Positions 7,958 to 16,801 of a DNA stretch of 64,000 bases are shown in pieces. This DNA is from Anaerolineaceae bacterium (GTDB lineage: Bacteria > Chloroflexota > Anaerolineae > Aggregatilineales > Phototrophicaceae), in assembly GCA_020634165.1 (NCBI GenBank), contig JACKCF010000001.1:2433782-2497781 (forward strand), given 5' to 3'. Position numbers and translations under genes: made by a program. A model generated the notes under the pieces. It ran no database searches, was not told where the DNA came from, and saw nothing but the letters and a program-made list of their open reading frames with translations. Positions within the stretch are counted from its first letter, which is position 1. Each line of letters begins with the position of its first letter.

Positions 7958-8842
7958 ATGACTGAAATTGATCTGCCAGATGCTCCGATCAAGATTGCCG
8001 TTATCGGCGGCTCTGGACTGTATAACATGCCAGAGATCACTGATTTAGAGACTTATCAGATTGATACACCGTTTGGGGTGCCAAGCGCAGATATCACTGT
8101 CGGGACGTTACGGGGCAAACGTGTCGCCTTTTTGCCGCGACATGGGGTTGGTCATGTGAAGTCACCTGCATCGATTCCGCAGAGGGCTAATATTTACGCT
8201 CTCAAGATGCTGGGAGTCCGGTTCTGTCTGGCGATTAATGCGTGTGGCAGCCTGCGGGAAGATTATGCCCCTGGCCACATTGTTGTACCGGACCAACTCT
8301 TTGACTACACTATCGGCACCCGAGATCGCACATTTTTTGAAGATGGCATCGTCGCGCACGTCAGTGTGGCCCAACCCTTTGATGATGTACTGCGTAATAT
8401 CATGGCTGATGCCATTGAGGCCGTTGGCGGTGTTGTTCATAGTTCCGGCACATTCCTGATAGAAGATGGCCCCCGGTTTGCAACCCGCGCCGAAAGCCGC
8501 ATCTTCCGCAACTGGGGATGCGATATCATCGGCATGACAACGGCACCGGAGGCTTTCCTGGCGAGGGAGGCCGAGATGGCCTATGCGACAATGGCACATA
8601 TCACCGATTACGATGTATGGCATGATCATCCGGTTACGGTTGAGATGGTCACGGCAACGTTCCAACGCAATATTACACTCGCACAGCAGGCTTTGGCTAA
8701 AGCAGTTGAAATCCTGGATGCCGATATGGTAACCCCTTCTCACTCAGCGCTAGATGGGGCCATCATGACCTCACAGGACAAAATGCCTGCCGATCTGATT
8801 GTTCGGCTTAAGCCCATTATTGGCCGCACATTGGGCCTCTAG
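7958..8842 (+). CDS. mtnP: S-methyl-5'-thioadenosine phosphorylase
   Basis: 294 residues of the PNP/MTAP family, cleaving 5'-methylthioadenosine with phosphate to adenine and 5-methylthioribose-1-phosphate. Recognisable sites: IAVIGGSGLYNMPEI at the N-terminus, FLPRHGVGHVKSPASIPQRA (phosphate and ribose contacts), AINACGSLREDYAPG, GPRFATRAESRIFRNWGCD and DIIGMTTAPEAFLAREAEM, where the Met-Thr pair is typical of MTAP. ITDYDVW near residue 213 carries the purine-contacting Asp pattern of MTAP. The gene is set between FHA proteins and FtsW with small gaps, so a metabolic enzyme rides in a cell-wall operon. Confidence 0.93.
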   Translation: MTEIDLPDAPIKIAVIGGSGLYNMPEITDLETYQIDTPFGVPSADITVGTLRGKRVAFLPRHGVGHVKSPASIPQRANIYALKMLGVRFCLAINACGSLREDYAPGHIVVPDQLFDYTIGTRDRTFFEDGIVAHVSVAQPFDDVLRNIMADAIEAVGGVVHSSGTFLIEDGPRFATRAESRIFRNWGCDIIGMTTAPEAFLAREAEMAYATMAHITDYDVWHDHPVTVEMVTATFQRNITLAQQALAKAVEILDADMVTPSHSALDGAIMTSQDKMPADLIVRLKPIIGRTLGL

Positions 8843-8854
8843 CAAGCCAATCTT

Positions 8855-10153
8855 ATGACAACATCGTCGCCATTATCTTCCGGGCCGTATTATCGAGAGC
8901 TGCGTAAAGAACGTGGGCTTCTGATATTGGCATTCGTGTTTATCAGTATTAACTACTCATCGCTCATCGTTCAACAATACGAGTTGGCGTCTATCGGCAT
9001 TCAACTTATCATTTGGCTGGTCTGTGCAATTGGCGGGCACCTGTTACTCAATCGTTATCTACCAGATCGCGATACGATGCTCTTCCCGCTAGTGATGTTC
9101 CTGGGCGGATGGAGTGTGCTCGTCATTGAAAGGCTCACGCCCATTTTTGCGGATCGACAGATTGTCTGGCTGGCGCTGGCAGTTCTGGCGCTCCTGGGTA
9201 CAGCGATTTTCCATCAACCCCTTTATTGGCTACGACAGTATCGCTACACACTCTTCTTTGGGGGCCTAGCACTTCTGGTCGCCACGATTATTCTGGGAAG
9301 GAATCCCTCTGGTTTCGGCCCCGAATTGTGGCTGGAAATTCCACTGATTTTTGACACCGTCTATTTTCAGCCGTCTGAACTTCTAAAACTTATCCTGGTC
9401 GCTTTCCTGGCCAGCTATCTGGGGGAGCAGTACCCCATCATGCGGCGACTCAGTGAAGGCAGAGCAGCACTATTCCCCATGCGCATACTTGGCCCGATTT
9501 TGCTGATGTGGGGGCTGTGTATCATCATGCTGATCTGGCAACGTGACCTGGGAACGGCTGCGCTGTTTTTTATCGTTTTCCTGACGCTTCTTTACATTGC
9601 CAGCACTCGTCTGGAAATTATGCTAGGCGGGGGATTGCTGCTGCTTATGGCTGGTGTGCTGGCCTATATTCTGATTGACCTCGTTCAATTGAGAATCGAC
9701 ATCTGGCTGAATCCCTGGCCAGATGCTGATGGGCGAGCGTATCAGATTGTGCAAAGCCTGATGGCATTTGGCGCTGGTGGCATTTTTGGTCAAGGTATCG
9801 GGCAAGGGTCGCCAGGATACATTCCTGTTGTGCATTCCGATTTTGTCCTTGCCGCCATCGCTGAGGAATGGGGATTGCTTGGCGTGATAGCCATTGTGAT
9901 TATCATCGCGATTATCGTGGTTAAGGCAGCACACATCGGCCTAAAGAACCAAACACGTCCTTTCCTGACGCTGTTCGCCATCGGTATCAGCCTCCTGATA
10001 GGTATTCAGAGCCTCCTCATCATGATGGGCATATTGAAATTGCTGCCACTAACGGGGGTGACGCTACCCTTCATCAGCTACGGCGGCAGTTCACTGCTCA
10101 TCAGCTTTGTCATGATTGGATTTTTGCTGCGATTATCGTCGAGGCACGTCTGA
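8855..10153 (+). CDS. FtsW/RodA/SpoVE-family peptidoglycan glycosyltransferase
   Basis: 432 residues with about 12 hydrophobic segments. SEDS-family motifs are present: FQPSELLKLILVAFLASYLG (the Pro-Ser-Glu helix), WQRDLGTAALFFIVFLTLLY with the catalytic Asp, QSLMAFGAGGIFGQGIGQGS, HSDFVLAAIAEEWGLLG and LPFISYGGSSLLISFVMIG. It polymerises lipid II glycan strands in elongation or division. It begins 12 bases after mtnP. The next gene overlaps closely, as SEDS proteins usually pair with a class B PBP, but that partner lacks catalytic residues here. Elongation (RodA) or division (FtsW) role cannot be settled from sequence alone. Confidence 0.92.
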   Translation: MTTSSPLSSGPYYRELRKERGLLILAFVFISINYSSLIVQQYELASIGIQLIIWLVCAIGGHLLLNRYLPDRDTMLFPLVMFLGGWSVLVIERLTPIFADRQIVWLALAVLALLGTAIFHQPLYWLRQYRYTLFFGGLALLVATIILGRNPSGFGPELWLEIPLIFDTVYFQPSELLKLILVAFLASYLGEQYPIMRRLSEGRAALFPMRILGPILLMWGLCIIMLIWQRDLGTAALFFIVFLTLLYIASTRLEIMLGGGLLLLMAGVLAYILIDLVQLRIDIWLNPWPDADGRAYQIVQSLMAFGAGGIFGQGIGQGSPGYIPVVHSDFVLAAIAEEWGLLGVIAIVIIIAIIVVKAAHIGLKNQTRPFLTLFAIGISLLIGIQSLLIMMGILKLLPLTGVTLPFISYGGSSLLISFVMIGFLLRLSSRHV

Positions 10154-10154
10154 T

Positions 10155-11600
10155 ATGCCGTTCGCGAAAGAAATCCAGACTACTGTGATTGGCCTGTTGG
10201 CTGCCTTTTTCCTTGTGGCACTGGCGGCGGGATATTGGGCAGTGACTGGGCCAGATACGATTCTAGGCCGAGAAGACAATCCGCGACTGGTTGAAGCCGA
10301 ATCATCTATTCTGCGTGGGCGCCTATATGATCGTGATATGGGGCTGCTGGCACGTTCTCTCGCAACAGAATCCGGGGTTGCTGAACGCACCTATACGGAA
10401 CCCGCTATGAACAGTGTGCTTGGCTACTACAGCCTTCGCTATGGTGTAGGCGGCTTAGAAGCCACTTATGATGCGCTCCTCAGTGGCACGACTCTACCCG
10501 CCAACTGGAATTCCTTTGTACGCGAGAGCCTGCTGCATGAGGCACGCATTGGCTATGATGTGCAACTCACGCTTGATCTGAATATTCAACAAGATATTGT
10601 CGCAGCAATGTCTGATCATACCGGTGCGGCAGTAGTTATCAGCGTACCAAGCGGAGAAGTTCTCAGCCTTGTTTCACTGCCGACCTACGATCCAAATACG
10701 CTCGATACAGACTGGGAAACGCTTGTTGAAGCCGAGGACAATCCGTTCTTCAACCGCGTTTTGCAGGGTCAATATCAGCCGGGCAGCACCATGCAGACCT
10801 TGTTACTGGCTGCCGCTTCGCTGGCAAATGTCAATCTGGAACGGCAGATTTCTGATGCGACACAGATCATCACCATAGATGATTTAGAACTGAGCTGCCT
10901 GTTCACCCCGCCGCGAGATACGCTTTCACTCAGTGAGAGCTATGGCTACGTGTGTCCGGCGCCTTTTGTTTCGGTGGCTGAACAACTCGGAGAAGACACG
11001 GTATATGGCTATCTGGACCGCATTAGTGATCGGCAGACAACCCTGCTGCAAGCATTTGCGACGACTACTCCGACAGAAGGTTCAACGCCAACGGCAACAC
11101 CAGAGACTTCCGAGGAACCTAATCTTTTAGAAGAAGTCATGGGCCAGGGCAACCGAACAGTGTCACCGCTGACACTTTCTTCAATGGTGGCGGCTCTTTT
11201 ATCCAACGGCAGCACACGACAACCACATACGGTTCTGGCCACGCGAGCACCACAAACAGAGGACTGGCAAGCTTACGTTGTTCAGAGCAATCCAATTCCG
11301 TTCTTTACAGAAGACACAGCTATCGTGTTATACAATGCCATGCGAACTGCCTTCAGTCGTTCTCCAATTGCCGATATGGAACGACCTGAAGGGGTTGAAA
11401 TTGGTGGGCACTATGCAATTTCGCATACTGGAGACGGGCAGGTATTGTGGTTTGTGGGTTTTGTGCAGATGCCATCCACGAGAAGTGCATCGATTGTCAT
11501 TGTGTTGGAACCAGAAGCCAGCATCGACGATCTCAACAGCATTATTGAGCAAACGATCACATCAACAATCACTAACCTGGCAGACAGTAATCCAAGCTAA
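10155..11600 (+). CDS. PbpA-like transpeptidase homologue with degenerate active site
   Basis: 481 residues; one N-terminal membrane helix (about 10-30), then a PBP2/PbpA-like fold. Family hallmarks remain: the RGRLYDRDMGLLARSL region, the YDVQLTLDLNIQQDIVAAMS strand, GAAVVISVPSGEVLSLVSLP and NPFFNRVLQGQYQPGS. The three catalytic motifs are changed. The SxxK box reads S211-T-M-Q214, with Gln for the general-base Lys. The expected SxN region reads ESYGYVCPA. The KTG triad is H424-T-G. A Thr/Pro insert lies at about 305-325. The ATG at 10155 follows the FtsW stop directly (TGATATG). It is probably a non-catalytic partner or activator of the SEDS protein. Confidence 0.82.
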   Translation: MPFAKEIQTTVIGLLAAFFLVALAAGYWAVTGPDTILGREDNPRLVEAESSILRGRLYDRDMGLLARSLATESGVAERTYTEPAMNSVLGYYSLRYGVGGLEATYDALLSGTTLPANWNSFVRESLLHEARIGYDVQLTLDLNIQQDIVAAMSDHTGAAVVISVPSGEVLSLVSLPTYDPNTLDTDWETLVEAEDNPFFNRVLQGQYQPGSTMQTLLLAAASLANVNLERQISDATQIITIDDLELSCLFTPPRDTLSLSESYGYVCPAPFVSVAEQLGEDTVYGYLDRISDRQTTLLQAFATTTPTEGSTPTATPETSEEPNLLEEVMGQGNRTVSPLTLSSMVAALLSNGSTRQPHTVLATRAPQTEDWQAYVVQSNPIPFFTEDTAIVLYNAMRTAFSRSPIADMERPEGVEIGGHYAISHTGDGQVLWFVGFVQMPSTRSASIVIVLEPEASIDDLNSIIEQTITSTITNLADSNPS

Positions 11601-12745
11601 CGTTTTTCTTCACTGTGGCGATAGGTCTCCAGGTCTTCCATAGCCGCGTCAAAGTTTTCACCAAGCAGCCTGTCACGGAAGATAAGTAGCACAGCTAAGC
11701 CAACGATCACGCGAAACCACTTGTGGAACAAACCCTGCACAAGAGCGATAGCGGCTGCCATCACAGGCGTCAGTTCTGGATGATCGGGAGCAACAAACGC
11801 CAGCAGCATTCCAGCGTTGGATATTTCTGTGACACCGGCCCCGTTTGGGACAAAACTAAGCGCACCAATCGCAGACGATACGCCGACGATGAAACCTGCC
11901 TTCAGCAGCAGTGCCCATGATGGATCAAAGCCGAAGCCTAGAAGTACTAGGAACAAGCCGAAAACACTCGGTATATAGACAAATACACCGACACCGACCA
12001 TTGGCACGACATGGCGCAGAGAGAAGATTTCCTTACTGCTCGCGTAGAAAAGAGTCAACGAATTGTACAGTCGATTTAGAACAGGTACGTGCTTGAGCAG
12101 ATTGAGGCAAAAGCGCGCAAGCGGCTCAATCTGGACAATGATCATGCCACCTGCCAGAAGTGCAGCCGATGAGAAAATAATCGTGCGGCTGATGAGGTCA
12201 TAATCTATGCCGTTATAGGTCCCAAGGTTAAGGTTGTCTCCGGCGAGCAAGAGCGTGACCGTCAGGATGACGATGACCGCCATACCATCAATTATACGCT
12301 CGGCAAGGATCACAGGGGCAACACGAGCAATCGGTATGCCCGTCTTCGCTTTCACGGGAACCGCCTTGAGTAACTCGCCTGCCTTACCTGGGCTGACAAC
12401 CAGCACAAACCCTGCGATCTGGATCAGGACACTATCCAGCAGCGAAAGCTTTTGGCGAGCACCAACCACCCCAAGATAGTAATGCCACTCTACCCAGCGG
12501 AAGAACATGACCACCAGTTGGAGGCCAATAAGCGGGAGTAACATCAGCACATTAAAGCGAGCGAGTGTTTCTCCGATGCCGTCCGTTTCCAACCGCAGTT
12601 GATTGTCGGCAATGAGCAGAATGACGACATAGATTGCCAGCGCACCTATCAGACCGAAAATGATCTGGTTGCGGTACTTCTTCAGCATGTTTTGCTGCGG
12701 AGCTTTTGCGCTAACAGCCGAAACATTATTGACTATATCGCTCAA
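11597..12745 (-). CDS. YbhN/UPF0104-family flippase-like membrane protein
   Basis: 382 residues with 8-9 hydrophobic segments. The motif FVLVVSPGKAGELLKAVPVK and SFVPNGAGVTEISNAGMLLA match the lysylphosphatidylglycerol synthase transmembrane region (PF03706). No C-terminal synthetase domain is attached, so it is the integral-membrane-only type often linked to lipid or glycolipid translocation. A TTG start at 12745 with GAAAGG upstream is used. It is convergent with the PBP-like gene, sharing 4 bases at the stops, and divergent from the peptidase gene to its right. The substrate is unknown. Confidence 0.82.
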   Translation of the reverse strand: MSDIVNNVSAVSAKAPQQNMLKKYRNQIIFGLIGALAIYVVILLIADNQLRLETDGIGETLARFNVLMLLPLIGLQLVVMFFRWVEWHYYLGVVGARQKLSLLDSVLIQIAGFVLVVSPGKAGELLKAVPVKAKTGIPIARVAPVILAERIIDGMAVIVILTVTLLLAGDNLNLGTYNGIDYDLISRTIIFSSAALLAGGMIIVQIEPLARFCLNLLKHVPVLNRLYNSLTLFYASSKEIFSLRHVVPMVGVGVFVYIPSVFGLFLVLLGFGFDPSWALLLKAGFIVGVSSAIGALSFVPNGAGVTEISNAGMLLAFVAPDHPELTPVMAAAIALVQGLFHKWFRVIVGLAVLLIFRDRLLGENFDAAMEDLETYRHSEEKR

Positions 12746-12923
12746 GGAAAAACCTTTCAGCGTGACTTATCATCGGTCATTCGTCGGTTTACCGTGCAGA
12801 TTGACGGGCACATTTGCGCTCAGAATTGCTTATACTACAGCATTTGTTAATAAGTTCGATGTAAAAACTGCTTGGCGAATACGCTATACTGACGCCGATT
12901 TGCATAGGAGCCGGATTTCGCTC

Positions 12924-14393
12924 ATGACATTCCAGAATGATACTGAGCCGCGGATGCCCCGCGTCAGCGGCTACCGAAATGACCTGCAAGCACCGCCACG
13001 TATTCTATTTTATGGGGTACTTGGTTTTTTCGTACTTGTGATTTTGGGCATTATCGGCGCGATCTTTGTCTTTACACAGGTTCTACAACCCAGCCAACAA
13101 CAGCGTGTGATCGATGCAGCACCGTTCATGCGTAGTTTTTTACCCCCGACCCCGCAGGGCGGTGTTCTGCCGACGATTGAGCCAGATGATGCGGAGAACA
13201 ATGCGGCACTCGATTTACTCAATCAACCGCTTGTATTTGATACACCGACGGCAGATGTGTCTGATGGTGTGGCAACTGCCGTACCCACTACTGAGCCGAC
13301 AGCCGAAGAAGTCGCTGTTACGCCGACAGAGGTGCCTCCCACACCTACATTTACACCTGTGCCACCGACTGCAACTGAGGCAGCGGCAGCCATAAACACA
13401 CCAAGCCAGAGCATCATCAACACGTCGCTGTCCCAGAATTTATCGTCACTGCCCAGTTCCGCGCGGTTATATGGCATGCGTTGGGAGCGCCAGGAATGGA
13501 ACAATTGTGGGCCATCCACCGTTACAACCGCCTTAACCTTCTATGGCTGGCAAAATGACCAGAACTATGCCAAAGAACGCCTCAAGCCCAATCGCGAAGA
13601 CAAGAATGTTAGTCCACAGGAACTGGTTGATTTTGTCAATGAGTACACTGACTTAAGGGCGGCTGTGCGCATTGGGGGGAGCATCAATACACTGCGGGCG
13701 CTGTTGGCGAATGAATATCCAGTGATGATTGAGCGCGGTATGCAATTTGAAGCAAATGACTGGTTGGGGCATTATCAGGCATTGGTGGCATATGACGATA
13801 CGAGCCAGCTTTTCTTCGCCTACGATAGTTTTATGGGTACGGGTGAAGATGGTGTCGGAGTTTATGAAAGCTACAGTTCTGTTGATGAGGACTGGCGGGC
13901 TTTCAACCGATTGTTCATCGTCATCTATCCGCCGCAAGAAGAAGCGCGGGTGATGGAAATCCTGGGTCCGTTGGCGGATGCAGACCAGGCCGCAGAGATT
14001 GCATTTGCCACAGCCCAAGAAGAAGCCACAACCAATCCTGAAGACGGTTTTGCCTGGTTTAACATGGGAACGTCACTGGTGCAGTTAGGCCGCTATGAAG
14101 AAGCCGCTAATGCCTATGCCCAGGCACGCCGTTATACCCTGCCCTGGCGCATGTTCTGGTATCAATTTGGGCCTTTCAAAGCGTTCTTTGAATCTGGGCG
14201 CTATGAAGAAGTATTGGTACAGGCCCAGACCATCCTGAGCCAAGCTGAGGAATTGGAAGAAGCGTATTATTGGCGCGGGCGTGTCTATGAAGCGCGTGGG
14301 GAGATCGCACAGGCACAGGTACAGTATCGGCAGGCTTTGAGCTATAACTCCAACTTCGACGCCGCGCGAACTGCTCTTGAGCAGATTCAGTAA
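12924..14393 (+). CDS. Membrane-anchored C39-like cysteine peptidase with TPR repeats
   Basis: 489 residues. A membrane segment at about 33-55 is followed by a Thr/Pro-rich linker (about 100-160). A papain-like C39-family domain follows: C195 in EWNNCGPSTVTTALTFYGW and H283 in WLGHYQALVAYDDTSQLFF, a Cys-His pair in the expected order. The last 120 residues hold TPR-like helices (FAWFNMGTSLVQLGRYEEAA, YYWRGRVYEARGEIAQAQVQ). It probably works outside the membrane, anchored at the N-terminus. The ATG at 12924 is chosen because upstream frame sequence overlaps the divergent promoter region. TATACT boxes at 12831 and 12885 are possible -10 elements. The substrate is unknown. Confidence 0.82.
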   Translation: MTFQNDTEPRMPRVSGYRNDLQAPPRILFYGVLGFFVLVILGIIGAIFVFTQVLQPSQQQRVIDAAPFMRSFLPPTPQGGVLPTIEPDDAENNAALDLLNQPLVFDTPTADVSDGVATAVPTTEPTAEEVAVTPTEVPPTPTFTPVPPTATEAAAAINTPSQSIINTSLSQNLSSLPSSARLYGMRWERQEWNNCGPSTVTTALTFYGWQNDQNYAKERLKPNREDKNVSPQELVDFVNEYTDLRAAVRIGGSINTLRALLANEYPVMIERGMQFEANDWLGHYQALVAYDDTSQLFFAYDSFMGTGEDGVGVYESYSSVDEDWRAFNRLFIVIYPPQEEARVMEILGPLADADQAAEIAFATAQEEATTNPEDGFAWFNMGTSLVQLGRYEEAANAYAQARRYTLPWRMFWYQFGPFKAFFESGRYEEVLVQAQTILSQAEELEEAYYWRGRVYEARGEIAQAQVQYRQALSYNSNFDAARTALEQIQ

Positions 14394-14404
14394 CCATCTA
14401 ACCA

Positions 14405-16108
14405 GTGAGCAGCCACGTGTCTGAACAGATTCAAGAGCCAGAATTAATCCCCAACGACGCCAGCCACCGCAATCGCCAATTGGCACGGTCTACGGTGATT
14501 GTAATGGTCGCATTTGCTGTTGCCAAGGTTATCAGTCTGGCACAGACGGTCATCATCGCGCAGGTGTTTGGTGTTGGCTCCGAGTGGGATTCATTTGTTA
14601 CTGCCAATCGCATCCCTGAATTGATCTTCACACTGATCTCCGGCGGGGCGCTGGCACATGCATTTATACCCATTTTCAGCAGCTACCTGGCGCATGATGA
14701 TAAACCAGGCGCATGGCGCGTGGCCACTAACGTCATCAACTTTATCTTTTCAGTCACGTTTATCGTCAGTGCTGTTGTGTTTTTTGCAGCACCCTGGTTG
14801 GTCGAGCATGTTGTCGCTCCAGGGTTTACACCCGAACAAGTTGCGACAACCGCGCAACTCATGCGCATTCTGCTCATCAGCACACTGATTTTTTCGGTCA
14901 GTGGCATCTGCATGGGCATTTTGCAGAGCCATAATCATTTCTTGCTGCCAGCCCTGGCACCAATCATGTTCGATGTTGGCATTCTGATTGGTGTCATCTT
15001 TCTGCTGCCATCATTGGGCGTGGTGGGTATATCAATGGGTGCTGTGCTAGGCGCTGCTATGCACTTCGGCATTCAGGTACCTGGGCTGATTTATTATCGT
15101 GCACGCTGGCGCCCGTATCTGAACCTAACAGACCCCGTCTTGTGGCGTGTCATTCGCCTGATGCTGCCGCGAGTCGCTGGATTAGGCGTTTTCAGCTTGA
15201 ACTTCCTGGTGATGAACAATATTGCCTCGCGACTCGGTACGGGTTCTGTATCCGCTCTCGACTGGGGCTGGCGGTTGATGCAGATTCCGCAAACCCTCAT
15301 CGGGACGGCCATTGGCACGGTGGTTTTCCCCTCACTCGCTGCGTTAAGCGAAGTTGGTGATGAATCCGGCAAGCGCACGCTGATGTCAGGGGCACTGCGA
15401 TTTATTCTCATTAGCAGCATTCCGTCTGCGGTTGGATTGATCGTCGTTGGTCGGCCCATCATCAGCCTGCTGGAGCGTGGCGCATTCGATGCGTCGGCAT
15501 CCGCATTGGTATACAGTACGCTGACGGCATTCACGCTAGGCTTGATCGTTCATTCGGCTTTGGAAGTGGTTGCGCGCAGCTTTTATGCGGATAAAGACAC
15601 GCTGACACCATTGTGGGCGGCTCTCGGCGGAGCGACTATCAATCTGGTGCTGTCGTACGTGCTGAGCAATGTGAGCTATGTGGAGCAACTTACGGCATAC
15701 AACACAGCTATTAACCTGTGGCCGATAAAGGGCTTTTTGCTGGAACAGGGTAACGTCAGTGGATTGGCGCTGGCCAATTCGTTAGGTGTGATGTTCGAGG
15801 TGCTGTTCCTGCTATGGATATTGCGCCGCCGATGGCACGGAATTCAGGAAAATACATTGGCTATGGCTATCGTCAAAACCGTAATAGCCAGCCTGATAAT
15901 GGCACTGGTCGTCATTGTTGTGGAAATCCTCTGGATGCAGTTTATTGGCCAAGGCGGCACAATCCTGACAATCGGCCAGATTGGTGTACAGGTTGTGCTT
16001 GGTGGTCTGGCCTTCCTGGCTGCGGCATTCGCCCTTCGTATGCAGGAATTGAACGACTTACTGGATATCGTTTTCAGACGACAGCGTGGTAAGCTCAAGG
16101 CTGCATAA
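14405..16108 (+). CDS. murJ: Lipid II flippase MurJ (MviN family)
   Basis: 567 residues with about 14 hydrophobic segments. MATE/MOP-type MviN signatures: RSTVIVMVAFAVAKVISLAQ, VFGVGSEWDSFVTANRIPEL, ISGGALAHAFIPIFSSYLAH, and RLMQIPQTLIGTAIGTVVFP. It flips lipid-linked peptidoglycan precursor to the outer face of the membrane. The GTG at 14405 sits 11 bases after the peptidase stop, so the two genes may be co-transcribed. Linkage to the FHA-FtsW-PBP cluster is consistent with a cell-wall neighbourhood. Confidence 0.92.
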   Translation: MSSHVSEQIQEPELIPNDASHRNRQLARSTVIVMVAFAVAKVISLAQTVIIAQVFGVGSEWDSFVTANRIPELIFTLISGGALAHAFIPIFSSYLAHDDKPGAWRVATNVINFIFSVTFIVSAVVFFAAPWLVEHVVAPGFTPEQVATTAQLMRILLISTLIFSVSGICMGILQSHNHFLLPALAPIMFDVGILIGVIFLLPSLGVVGISMGAVLGAAMHFGIQVPGLIYYRARWRPYLNLTDPVLWRVIRLMLPRVAGLGVFSLNFLVMNNIASRLGTGSVSALDWGWRLMQIPQTLIGTAIGTVVFPSLAALSEVGDESGKRTLMSGALRFILISSIPSAVGLIVVGRPIISLLERGAFDASASALVYSTLTAFTLGLIVHSALEVVARSFYADKDTLTPLWAALGGATINLVLSYVLSNVSYVEQLTAYNTAINLWPIKGFLLEQGNVSGLALANSLGVMFEVLFLLWILRRRWHGIQENTLAMAIVKTVIASLIMALVVIVVEILWMQFIGQGGTILTIGQIGVQVVLGGLAFLAAAFALRMQELNDLLDIVFRRQRGKLKAA

Positions 16109-16140
16109 TTCATCCGGTTATATTCCGAAAGCAGTACAGG

Positions 16141-16797
16141 ATGGCAATCAAAATCTTGCAGCTTAACCTTGGGCTGGCTGCTACTAATGCATACATCATT
16201 GGCGATACCGAAATCAACGAGGCCATTCTCATCGACCCAGTTGACGACGCGCAACGCCTGTTAGCAGCAGCAAAAAATGAAGGCTGGAACATCAGGCTGA
16301 TTCTGGCTACGCATGCACACTTCGATCATGTGCTGGCCAGCAAAGAAATCAAGGAACTGACAGGCGCGCCATTCTACATTCATGAAGATTGTGTGCCCTG
16401 GTTGGAGCAATTACCTACACAAGGTCGTTTGTTTGGCCTCAGTTCCTTCCCTGAGGCCGCGAAGCCCAATCAACTCCTAACGAGCGGATCTGAGGAAATT
16501 GACCTGGGTGGCATCAAACTTAAAACACTATATACACCAGGCCACGCTCCTGGCCATCTCAGTTTTTATCTACCCAGCGAGCATATTGTCTTTAGCGGGG
16601 ACACACTGTTCGCGGGCAGCATTGGGCGCACAGATTTGCCAGGTGGCGATTACAATGTTCTGATGGATTCCATATTCAGCAAACTCATTCCTCTGGGCGA
16701 TGAAACAATCGTTCTCGCTGGTCATATGCAGGCAACGACCATCGGCCAGGAACGTCTGACGAATCCGTTTTTGCTGGACTACATGGAAAAGCAGTAA
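16141..16797 (+). CDS. Metallo-beta-lactamase-fold hydrolase, glyoxalase II-like
   Basis: 218 residues. The MBL metal motif THAHFDHVLA (HxHxDH) is intact, with later ligands in TPGHAPGHLSFYL, FSGDTLFAGSIGRTDLPGGD and AGHMQATTIGQERLTNPFL. These match the short glyoxalase II-like group (YcbL-type). It likely hydrolyses a thioester such as S-lactoyl-glutathione or an equivalent thiol ester. It lies 3 bases before the next gene, suggesting co-expression. Confidence 0.85.
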   Translation: MAIKILQLNLGLAATNAYIIGDTEINEAILIDPVDDAQRLLAAAKNEGWNIRLILATHAHFDHVLASKEIKELTGAPFYIHEDCVPWLEQLPTQGRLFGLSSFPEAAKPNQLLTSGSEEIDLGGIKLKTLYTPGHAPGHLSFYLPSEHIVFSGDTLFAGSIGRTDLPGGDYNVLMDSIFSKLIPLGDETIVLAGHMQATTIGQERLTNPFLLDYMEKQ

Positions 16798-16801
16798 CAA
16801 G

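Noticed and set aside
12801..12836. TTGACG with TATACT as a promoter for the C39-like peptidase
   Set aside because: The spacer is 24 bases; no better -35 box was found, so no promoter is annotated.
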